A stretch of 64,000 bases of DNA from a virus: IMG/VR virus record IMGVR_UViG_3300048011_000525, positions 51,583 through 115,582 of that record; one strand, given 5' to 3'. How positions within the stretch are numbered: the stretch's first letter is position 1; the number at the start of each line of letters is the position of its first letter. Below are positions 16,188 through 23,002 of this stretch, one piece after another. A program made the position numbers and the translations under genes. The notes under the pieces are model-generated. The model saw only the letters and a program-made list of their open reading frames with translations, made no database searches and was not told the DNA's origin.

Positions 16188-16782
16188 TTTGTGCCGGTGT
16201 TATTACAAAGTTTGCTGCAATACTTGCTCTTAATTTATCTGACTTATTAGGTAAGACATAATGAGAAATCCAGCTAGGGAATAAAATTAATGTTCCCCGC
16301 TCCATTTGAGGAGTAATGTGCTGATAGTTGTATGCATTAAAAATTCTATCTAGTCCAGAACCCCTAACCATTTGAAAGTTAGGACATTCAAATACAATTT
16401 GTCCGCCGGCATCCTCTTCATTGGGATATTCTAACAAATATATTAGACTTAGTCCTCTTCCTGGAAATGCATGGTCATGCGGTTCTTGATAATCAGTTTT
16501 ATTATATACGTTTAGCCAATGTTCATCGCACATGATATTATAAGAAACTTGAGGTTCTAACGATTCTAAAAAGCTATTTACATGTGGTTCAACAGTCTTA
16601 AAGAAAGAATCCCACGGCAATGAATCATTTTTGTTACTTCTAATACTAGTTTTAGCTTGCGCCATTGACCAGTCACTTTTCATAACCATTTCAGAGTCGT
16701 CAAAGTATGGTGCCCATTCTTTTAGCATTTCGTCGCAGTTGTCAAGTTTGGCTGAATAAAAGTGTGTTCCCCATATGTGCAT
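16177..16782 (-). CDS. 2OG-Fe(II) oxygenase-like protein
   Basis: 201 aa. The motif is His102-x-His104 (QEPHDHAFPG), then ERGTLILFPSWISHYVLPN with His174, and Arg185 (DKLRASIAANF). This layout (FPSWxxHxVxPN...R.SIA.NF) is typical of the putative 2OG oxygenase family common in marine T4-like phages. Its start shares one base with the stop of the next gene upstream. Substrate unknown. Confidence 0.8.
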   Translation of the reverse strand: MHIWGTHFYSAKLDNCDEMLKEWAPYFDDSEMVMKSDWSMAQAKTSIRSNKNDSLPWDSFFKTVEPHVNSFLESLEPQVSYNIMCDEHWLNVYNKTDYQEPHDHAFPGRGLSLIYLLEYPNEEDAGGQIVFECPNFQMVRGSGLDRIFNAYNYQHITPQMERGTLILFPSWISHYVLPNKSDKLRASIAANFVITPAQNDG

Positions 16783-17285
16783 TATATCATTCCTTGTATA
16801 GTCGATTCTGCATTAAAAAAGAATACTTGTGTTAGCCTTCCGGTTTCTGGAGAGTTACCAAATCCCGGGACCATGCTAGAGTGATTAATATTTCCTTTGT
16901 ATAATATCAGTCTATTATAAACATTACTAATAGTTGTAATTGGATTGTTATCTTCGTCGTATAGTGCAGTACCTGAATCTAACATTGCATTAGGAGTAAG
17001 GTATAATACTCCTGCCCAGTCGCAACCGTCTTTATGAATCCAGGTCTTGGCGCCTTCGTATACTAACTGAAAACAAAAACTGTCGTACACAAATTCTTTT
17101 ACTCTTACATTTAAAATTTCAGTAATTCGTTGTTGAAAAAATTGTTGATAGTTACCGTCTGCTGCATCGCTGCGCATACCTGGATATTCGCCTTCGTGTT
17201 CGTGAAACGGTAGTTGTATAACCTGTTCTCTTACTAGATCAGGATTAGGTAGAAAGTCGTCAATTATTACAGTAGTTGTATCCAT
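16782..17285 (-). CDS. 2OG-Fe(II) oxygenase-like protein (DUF6445 type)
   Basis: 167 aa. It begins with VIIDDFLPNPDLVREQVI. The triad is His84-x-Asp86 (TWIHKDGCDWAGVLYL), then LILYKGNINHSSMVPGFG with His135, and Arg150 (GRLTQVFFFN). It is the only copy here besides 17822 with the canonical HxD. The pattern resembles a family of short 2OG-like proteins annotated DUF6445. Start and stop each share one base with a neighbour. Confidence 0.75.
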   Translation of the reverse strand: MDTTTVIIDDFLPNPDLVREQVIQLPFHEHEGEYPGMRSDAADGNYQQFFQQRITEILNVRVKEFVYDSFCFQLVYEGAKTWIHKDGCDWAGVLYLTPNAMLDSGTALYDEDNNPITTISNVYNRLILYKGNINHSSMVPGFGNSPETGRLTQVFFFNAESTIQGMI

Positions 17286-17803
17286 TACATAAAATCCATA
17301 TAAATATTTCCAGAAATAGTTGTTCCTTCATTTCCGGGCCTAACAAAGTGTTCGATAAAACTAGGAAAGAATATAATATCTCCTTTTTTGCATTCAGGTC
17401 TAAAATCTAACGGAAACTCACTTACATTTGTTCCAAATTGATTTTGTACATCTTTAAATATTGGGCTCATAAATACGGTCTTTGAAGAATCAACTGTTTC
17501 GTATATTACAAAACTCCAACTTGATCTAGGATGAATGTGAATATCTTGCCAATCGTTTTTATCGTATTTGTTCCTCCAAATCTCACCAAATCTAGGATTA
17601 TTTCCAATTAAATCTGGTCCTAAATTTTTAGAAACAACTTCAATAAGGTATTCGTAAGTGGAATCGGGTATGTTGTGTTGCTGCCCTAATGTTGAATTCG
17701 TTTCACTTAGCCATATTTTTTCATACGGTGCTTCGCCAATATCTATTTTACTTAAATCCACGCTGTCTATAAAAAACGGTACATGAAACATATTGTACTT
17801 CAT
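17285..17803 (-). CDS. 2OG-Fe(II) oxygenase-like protein
   Basis: 172 aa. The triad is His89-x-His91 (QDIHIHPRSSWSFVIY), then KKGDIIFFPSFIEHFVRPG with His152. The residue where an Arg or Lys would bind 2-oxoglutarate appears to be Thr (EGTTISGNIY), so co-substrate binding may differ. An AAGGAC RBS precedes the ATG. It is separated from the next upstream gene by 18 nt, the only real gap among the oxygenase genes of this arm. Confidence 0.68.
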   Translation of the reverse strand: MKYNMFHVPFFIDSVDLSKIDIGEAPYEKIWLSETNSTLGQQHNIPDSTYEYLIEVVSKNLGPDLIGNNPRFGEIWRNKYDKNDWQDIHIHPRSSWSFVIYETVDSSKTVFMSPIFKDVQNQFGTNVSEFPLDFRPECKKGDIIFFPSFIEHFVRPGNEGTTISGNIYMDFM

Positions 17804-17821
17804 TATTATGTCCTTTGTATA

Positions 17822-18457
17822 TTATTTAAAGGGTGTTGGCGGCAAAGGTACTGCTCGCATAGCCTTATAAACTAACGTAGCACGTAGTCCTTTATAGTTT
17901 TCATTAGGCGGAAGACCATGATGAGGAATATTTCCTTTAAACAAAAATATTCTTCCAGGTTTAGGGTAAACTTTTTCCCATTTGCCATTAAGTTTAATAA
18001 CTGTTTCGCCGGCCCACTCTTCTTTCCATTCTCGGTTTACGTAATAAATCCAACTAATACCGTTGTCGCACTGACAATCAGTATGTTCAATAGTATTGTG
18101 TATCCACTGTTGTCCATTAACAAGTATTTCACCAACTTCAAGTTCAAATGGTATTAGTTGTGCAACGGCATTGTACACCATGTTCCATGCACTATCATGT
18201 GCATTAGGACTATTAGGAGGATAAATTTGTTGCTTAAATGCAGGAACTTCTGGCCAGTTTGGATCTGCTCCTATATCGTACTTAGGGTCTTCGGGATAGT
18301 TGCTAGTATGGCCATAAGTCCAGCTATACGACTTAAATACTAAGTCATGTATATGCTCTATCATCCAGTTAGGAAAAAGATCATCAATAACAATCATTTG
18401 ATCTTTTGCTAAATCATAATCGTATAAGTTGTCTTTTATTTCGCCGTTTACAATCAT
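17822..18457 (-). CDS. 2OG-Fe(II) oxygenase-like protein
   Basis: 211 aa. The triad is His125-x-Asp127 (NTIEHTDCQCDNGISWIYYV), then KPGRIFLFKGNIPHHGLPP with His179/180, and Arg192 (GLRATLVYKA). The strand WAGETVIKLNGKWEKVYP is typical of the fold. The start overlaps the carbamoyltransferase stop by 4 nt (ATGA). Substrate unknown; the tight coupling suggests the oxygenase and carbamoyltransferase products act together. Confidence 0.78.
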   Translation of the reverse strand: MIVNGEIKDNLYDYDLAKDQMIVIDDLFPNWMIEHIHDLVFKSYSWTYGHTSNYPEDPKYDIGADPNWPEVPAFKQQIYPPNSPNAHDSAWNMVYNAVAQLIPFELEVGEILVNGQQWIHNTIEHTDCQCDNGISWIYYVNREWKEEWAGETVIKLNGKWEKVYPKPGRIFLFKGNIPHHGLPPNENYKGLRATLVYKAMRAVPLPPTPFK

Positions 18458-20274
18458 GTATTTTCAACTTTCAATATCTTTTTGTGCTCTGGCAAATATA
18501 CATACTCAATGTCGCTATTTGCAAGAGTGCGCAATGCATCGTCTAGTGTTTCAACTAATGGCTCACCGCCTAAGTTAAAACTAGTATTAAAAATAATCGG
18601 AACGCCTGTCTGATTATAGAACTCGTTAATTACTGCATAATAATTTTCATTTTGTTCTTCTTTAACTGTCTGAATACGACAAGTACCGTCTACATGGATA
18701 ATACTAGGAATCTTTTCAGCAACACCTTCTTGACAATTCATAGCATACATCATGTGTGGGGATTCTTCTAATCCTCGCATATCAAACCATTCGTGTGCGT
18801 GTTCTGCGAGAATTGATCCTGCAAACGGACGGAAGTATTCTCTACGTTTTACCTGGTTAACAAAGTCTTTTCCGTCTTCCATTGTTGGGTCAAACATCAA
18901 ACTTCTGTTACCTAATGCTCTAGGACCTGCTTCCGATCTTCCTTGAAACATTGCAACAATGTTTCGGTCTCGAATTAATGATACAACATCTTTATGATCT
19001 GCTTCACTAATAGTTGCATTATACTTTTTAGCAACTTCATTAATATCGTCAGTTGTATATTCTTTTGGCGGACCTAAATATAAACTTTCTCCAAATGGTT
19101 TAGTTTCGCTATCTCTTGACGATTGATGCCAGGCGAGCATTGCTGCTCCAAGTGCTGTGCCTGCATCGGAACTAATAGGTTCTACATATAAATTAATTCC
19201 ATACTTATTAAGCTCGTCGAGATAATGATAGTTTGCTACACAGTTAAGCCCGTATCCGCCTGACAAAACAATATTCTTTTTGCCAGTCATTTCGTGTGCT
19301 TTTAAAATTAATTTTAAAATTTGCGCTTGACTTTCTTGCTGCAACGCATATGCTAAGTCTCTTCTGTTTTCTAATTTAGTTACATCATTGAGAGATCCGT
19401 CTTCATTATGGTATTCAGCAGGGGTATACAAATACTCATAAAACCCTTCGTTAATTATAGAACTGTTTGGATATGTAGGTATTACTAAATGCCTATTGGC
19501 TACAGTCCAATCGCCGCCTGCTTCAACATACAATGGTGGAATTTTATCATTAGGTTTACCGTATGGTGAAAGTCCCATTGTTTTACCAGCTTCAATTGCC
19601 TGAAAGCCGCAATAGTTAGTTACTGCTTCGTACACTTTGGTTATGCCTGCTCCGTCGTCAATAACACACTCGTGTGTACCGTATTCGTCAAATCTATCAC
19701 TAGGCATGTCTTTAGTATATGACGATCTAAATGGACCGTTACCTCCAAGATGTTTCCACAATGTTTTTATATCAAATGGATAGTCACAATCAAATATTGT
19801 TTCTAGTTCAAATAACATTTCTGTTTTTCCTGGTTCTATTTCAGCAGGAATAAATGTGCCGGCTCCGTCTACAATAACTGCGGCTGCTGAATCAAATCCC
19901 GAACGATAAAACGCACACGCTGCATGTAGTTTGTGATGTACATGTGCTAAGTCAACTACCTGAGGGTGATTATAAATATCAATTTTAGGGCTATTATCAA
20001 TTAATCCAAGTTTCCGTGCAAGGCCAGTATACACATCGTCGCCAGTAAAGTCAACACGTCCGGCTGTTTCAGCAAGTGGTTGCGTATGTGCAATAACAAG
20101 ATAATCTAATTTATCAGTGTATTCTAAAATCTTAACCATTCCTGCAAAAGGGCCACCGTCGTATTTTTGACGACTTAGTCTTTCTTCTTCAACTGAAAAT
20201 ACAATTTCGCCGTCCTTAAGAAGACATACTGCACCGTTATGTCCTCGTGTTATTGCTGCTATCCATTTAGCCAT
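18454..20274 (-). CDS. NodU/CmcH/TobZ-family O-carbamoyltransferase
   Basis: The 606-aa protein is full length for the family and has both domains. The N-terminal ASKHA-type domain (1 to about 390) shows AITRGHNGAVCLLKDGEIVF, VEEERLSRQKYDGG, VHHKLHAACAFYRSGF, VIVDGAGT, MGLSPYGKPN and IVLSGGYGLNCVANY. The C-terminal YrdC-like domain (about 420-606) shows QGRSEAGPRALGNRSLM, RREYFRPFAGSI and FNTSFNLGGEPLV. Family members form carbamoyl-AMP from carbamoyl phosphate and ATP and pass the carbamoyl group to a hydroxyl, often on a sugar. Relatives in marine phages have been linked to carbamoylation of 5-hydroxymethylcytosine, so a sugar or a base are both possible acceptors. The ATG lies 1 nt after the GT9 stop. 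Confidence 0.9.
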   Translation of the reverse strand: MAKWIAAITRGHNGAVCLLKDGEIVFSVEEERLSRQKYDGGPFAGMVKILEYTDKLDYLVIAHTQPLAETAGRVDFTGDDVYTGLARKLGLIDNSPKIDIYNHPQVVDLAHVHHKLHAACAFYRSGFDSAAAVIVDGAGTFIPAEIEPGKTEMLFELETIFDCDYPFDIKTLWKHLGGNGPFRSSYTKDMPSDRFDEYGTHECVIDDGAGITKVYEAVTNYCGFQAIEAGKTMGLSPYGKPNDKIPPLYVEAGGDWTVANRHLVIPTYPNSSIINEGFYEYLYTPAEYHNEDGSLNDVTKLENRRDLAYALQQESQAQILKLILKAHEMTGKKNIVLSGGYGLNCVANYHYLDELNKYGINLYVEPISSDAGTALGAAMLAWHQSSRDSETKPFGESLYLGPPKEYTTDDINEVAKKYNATISEADHKDVVSLIRDRNIVAMFQGRSEAGPRALGNRSLMFDPTMEDGKDFVNQVKRREYFRPFAGSILAEHAHEWFDMRGLEESPHMMYAMNCQEGVAEKIPSIIHVDGTCRIQTVKEEQNENYYAVINEFYNQTGVPIIFNTSFNLGGEPLVETLDDALRTLANSDIEYVYLPEHKKILKVENT

Positions 20275-20275
20275 A

Positions 20276-21319
20276 TTATTTTTCTCCGATGCGTTTAATA
20301 GTAGTGTTTCCAGGAATAAGTTTAGGCTTATTTGATTTTTTAGCTTCTAAGGCTGGAGACTTTAATGGTTGAGGTTTATTTGTAGGTCCAAGACGTGTTC
20401 TTACACTTTTTAAAATACTATCAATTTGTTTTTGATCAAGTTCCATAACTTCGTCATTTAATCGATCTTGTTCTTCTTCCATCGTAATTCTAATCGGTGA
20501 ATAGACACGTTTCCCTTCGCCTACATCAATTATATCAAAGTTTGTATCATCTACATAAGAAATATTAACAGGATAAGTTGATCCAGTCACGATAGTAGCT
20601 GTCTTTCCTAGTGCTTTTACAATATGTTGACCTACACTATCACAACCTAAAAAGTGATCTGCTACGTCAATAATTCCGGCCCAAACACGCATATCTGGAA
20701 TTTCTGGCTGTGCAACTGGAAACTTTGTATTAGGATTGTCATCTACTACTACAGGATGTTCACTCATAATAATGACACCGTATTCTTTTTTAAGTTCATT
20801 AATGATATCAATGATATTATTTAATTGGAAACTTCTTGAGGTTGTGTCTACTAAAAACTCTCCAATACTTTCTACAGTCCTTCCAAAAGGCTGTACTACC
20901 AAAACTTTGTCAAATCCAGTTACTGTTTTAACTTCTTCAACAACATTAGCCGCACTTACAATTTCTTGTTTATTTAAAGCTAAAGTTGGCTTATCTAAAG
21001 ATCTTACGCCTTTATTGTTGATTTCAATATCAAACGCTTGTGACAAGCTACACTGTTGATTGTAGTATTCCCAAATTCTATAAGGTTCTGGACTTATGCA
21101 GTTTCGATCTTTAATTTTTTCTTCAAACAAACCTTTATGCCAATTATCGTATGCTCGCTTAGATAGTGTCGGATGGCCTTTAAAAAAGTCAGTTCCTCCT
21201 TCACATACAATAATAAAATCGTTATTTGGATTTTCCTTTTCAAATAATTCAAATGCAGGAATACTGGCAATTACTCTCCCTGCTCCGCCGTTAATAAAAA
21301 ATGCTGTTGATCTTGACAA
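20276..21319 (-). CDS. GT9-type (heptosyltransferase-like) glycosyltransferase
   Basis: The N-terminus (INGGAGRVIASIPAFELFEKENP; DFIIVCEGG) resembles the acceptor half of family GT9 enzymes. A C-terminal block around residues 225-262 (DVADHFLGCDSVGQHIVKAL; GKTATIVTGSTYPVN) matches the conserved GT9 nucleotide-sugar segment (in typical members D-x-G-x-x-H-x-A-A-L-G-K-P). GT9 contains ADP-heptose:LPS heptosyltransferases, which fits the ADP-heptose genes in the same island. The last 45 residues are a Pro/Lys-rich tail not expected of GT9. The start is TTG, supported by an AGGAG 9 nt upstream. It heads the minus arm, behind a sigma-70 promoter and a late promoter. Confidence 0.65.
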   Translation of the reverse strand: MSRSTAFFINGGAGRVIASIPAFELFEKENPNNDFIIVCEGGTDFFKGHPTLSKRAYDNWHKGLFEEKIKDRNCISPEPYRIWEYYNQQCSLSQAFDIEINNKGVRSLDKPTLALNKQEIVSAANVVEEVKTVTGFDKVLVVQPFGRTVESIGEFLVDTTSRSFQLNNIIDIINELKKEYGVIIMSEHPVVVDDNPNTKFPVAQPEIPDMRVWAGIIDVADHFLGCDSVGQHIVKALGKTATIVTGSTYPVNISYVDDTNFDIIDVGEGKRVYSPIRITMEEEQDRLNDEVMELDQKQIDSILKSVRTRLGPTNKPQPLKSPALEAKKSNKPKLIPGNTTIKRIGEK

Positions 21320-21341
21320 AATGTTACTCCTATATAGTATT

Positions 21342-21370
21342 ATTATAGCACCATATTACATCGATTGCAA
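21342..21370 (-). promoter_or_regulatory. Sigma-70 promoter of the GT9-carbamoyltransferase operon
   Basis: TTGCAA (21365-21370), a 17-nt spacer, TATAAT (21342-21347) with TGC before it (extended -10), on the minus strand. The predicted start is near 21335, giving a leader of about 16 nt with the RBS. Confidence 0.8.
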
Positions 21371-21372
21371 GA

Positions 21373-21380
21373 TATTTATT
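21373..21380 (-). promoter_or_regulatory. Late promoter (AATAAATA) upstream of the same operon
   Basis: AATAAATATC directly follows the terminator at 21393-21419 and precedes the sigma-70 promoter, so the operon may be read both early and late. Confidence 0.55.
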
Positions 21381-21392
21381 GAGGTACAGACA

Positions 21393-21419
21393 AAAAATGC
21401 GCCATTGTGGCGCATTTTT
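21393..21419 (-). terminator. Strong intrinsic terminator after the fibre-chaperone gene
   Basis: AAAAATGCGCC-ATTGT-GGCGCATTTTT: an 11-bp perfect stem with a T run on the minus strand. It ends the long fibre operon. Confidence 0.88.
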
Positions 21420-21442
21420 CATTTGACATTTTAGTTGAGTAA

Positions 21443-22156
21443 TTACATTACAATTATATCACCAGTTAGCGGATCTTCTTCACTTGCAGGATCAATTGGT
21501 TCCATATTATAAGCAATCCAAGCTGGTATACCTGCGTCTTGCATTGTAGCGGGCCAATCTCTTAAACGCTGTCTATAATCTAACCATTTAGCTTTTAGGT
21601 CAGTAGGCATATCGTCAACTACTTCGCTATCACTGTTGGATAGTAACTGCATTCGTTTAGCTCGTACATCATCCCAATCCGGAAGTCTGTCTCCTGACCC
21701 CATAACTGCCCAAGGTATTGTCCTTGCTTGTACTGTTATGTTGTCATCTTCGTCTACATGTATTGAGTCGGGTTCGTATACGTCAAGTGGACGTAACGGT
21801 GTTTGATACGTAAATGTATTGTGTCCTTCCATATCCATGCCGCCCGGAGGATGCGTGAAGCTAGTATAATCTTCGTCCATCTCGTCTAATATAGGACCTT
21901 TCAGTTCGCATATTAACGGATTAGATATACAATCTACTTCTACATATCTACAACCTTTCGGAACTGGTCTGCCATCTGCCTTTTCAAGCTCTGTTACAGG
22001 TCCTAAATGTTCTTTACCTGTATCGTTTTCGATAATCAAGTATAACTTATCCGGACCGTCGTATACGCAAGTTCTTGTATGACCATCAGTAAAACTGTGA
22101 TCAACCATATATTCGTTAGGTAATTTCATTGTCCATTCAAATTCTACCATTGCCAT
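21443..22156 (-). CDS. Tail-fibre assembly chaperone-like protein
   Basis: The C-terminal 75 residues contain the pattern of phage tail-assembly-chaperone domains: WDDVRAKRMQLLSNSDSEV, then VDDMPTDLKAKWLDYRQRLRD and WPATMQ. Relatives have R-x-x-R-x-x-L-L-x-x-S-D...YRQALRD. The first 160 residues (TRTCVYDGPDKLYLIIEND; RPVPKGCRYVEVDC; TFTYQTPLRPLDVY) are unrecognised and acidic. Such chaperones help fold or attach distal fibre proteins and are normally encoded right after their fibre gene. Here the upstream genes are the three Cys-rich proteins, making them the likely clients. GAAGGAG precedes the ATG, and a late promoter lies 22 nt upstream. Confidence 0.72.
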   Translation of the reverse strand: MAMVEFEWTMKLPNEYMVDHSFTDGHTRTCVYDGPDKLYLIIENDTGKEHLGPVTELEKADGRPVPKGCRYVEVDCISNPLICELKGPILDEMDEDYTSFTHPPGGMDMEGHNTFTYQTPLRPLDVYEPDSIHVDEDDNITVQARTIPWAVMGSGDRLPDWDDVRAKRMQLLSNSDSEVVDDMPTDLKAKWLDYRQRLRDWPATMQDAGIPAWIAYNMEPIDPASEEDPLTGDIIVM

Positions 22157-22177
22157 AATCTAATATCTCCTTCTGAG

Positions 22178-22185
22178 TATTTATA
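22178..22185 (-). promoter_or_regulatory. Consensus late promoter TATAAATA before the chaperone gene
   Basis: TATAAATACTCAG on the minus strand matches the T4 late consensus exactly. It lies close to the 3' end of the third Cys-rich gene. Confidence 0.75.
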
Positions 22186-22189
22186 TTTT

Positions 22190-23002
22190 TTAAAAAAATG
22201 TTACTTTAACAACGCCACCGCCGCCGGTGCCACCTTGCCCGCAACAACGTCCACAATAGTTCGATGTTGCACTTTGTCCTCCTGCGCCGTAAGGAACAAT
22301 CCAACAGCCGCATCTAATCCAACAATAGTTGGAGTTTTGTTCGTACCAGTTGTCACTTAAATTTGGTGCACCTGTTGAGTGGCCGTTGTGTTTCCAACAG
22401 TGACATGCGTTACCTGGATAAAAGTATCCAGACTGTGCTTGGAAGTTACCACCGTGTGTATAACTTGCCCAATCACCGCTTGCGCTTGTTCCTACGCAGC
22501 CTGGACGCACACAGTAAGGCATAGATGAATAACACATGTCTGTCCACGAGCTATTAGTACACCCTCTTTGTCCGCCACATGCACAAAGGTTACTTAAATT
22601 ATATCCATTAACATAAGTAGTACACCCGTTACAGCCATTACACTCACGACTTAGGCATCTGTATACACCAGCTGCACATACACTGTATGTACATCCTGAA
22701 TTAGTAGTTACACTTTTTGAAGTATATGCACCGCCGCCTGCTGGGCCAGTATGTTGGCATCGTTGACAACTACATGCACCTGCACCATTGCCACCTGCGC
22801 CCCATAGTTCCCAATTTAAACGTCTAGTACAGCTAGGTACAGTCCAGTTACAACAACAACCTGAACTACATCTACAACTAATTCCGTAAAACCATTTAAC
22901 ACAAAAGTTGTCTCTTACACCGCCTGTCAAATTATTATAATCAACAACACTATCAGTTAACTGATCTGAGCGCACTTTTTTGTAATCTGTATAATTTGCC
23001 AT
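22190..23002 (-). CDS. Cys-rich, Gly-rich adhesin-like protein, copy 3
   Basis: 270 aa with 30 cysteines (about 11%). It shares its layout with the two genes upstream: an N-terminal TDYKKVRSDQL stretch, a CRCSSGCCCNWTVP cluster, RRLNWELWGAGGNGAGACSC, GPAGGGAY, YSVCAAGVYRCLSREC, YVNGYNLS, NYCWIRCGCWIVPYGAGGQS and the closing CCGQGGTGGGGVVKVTF. The Gly-rich blocks (WELWGAGGNG, GGGAY, GGTGGGGVV) resemble receptor-binding tips of phage fibres. No signal peptide or membrane segment. A role as a receptor-binding or tip protein is inferred from composition and from the adjacent fibre and chaperone genes. The middle third (about 140-215) differs most between copies, as expected for a binding surface. 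Confidence 0.75.
   Translation of the reverse strand: MANYTDYKKVRSDQLTDSVVDYNNLTGGVRDNFCVKWFYGISCRCSSGCCCNWTVPSCTRRLNWELWGAGGNGAGACSCQRCQHTGPAGGGAYTSKSVTTNSGCTYSVCAAGVYRCLSRECNGCNGCTTYVNGYNLSNLCACGGQRGCTNSSWTDMCYSSMPYCVRPGCVGTSASGDWASYTHGGNFQAQSGYFYPGNACHCWKHNGHSTGAPNLSDNWYEQNSNYCWIRCGCWIVPYGAGGQSATSNYCGRCCGQGGTGGGGVVKVTFF

Noticed and set aside
21443-21819. Prophage or mobile-element boundary at the fibre/auxiliary junction
   Set aside because: No inverted repeats, integrase, transposase or att-like duplication was seen; the junction is simply a terminator followed by promoters.
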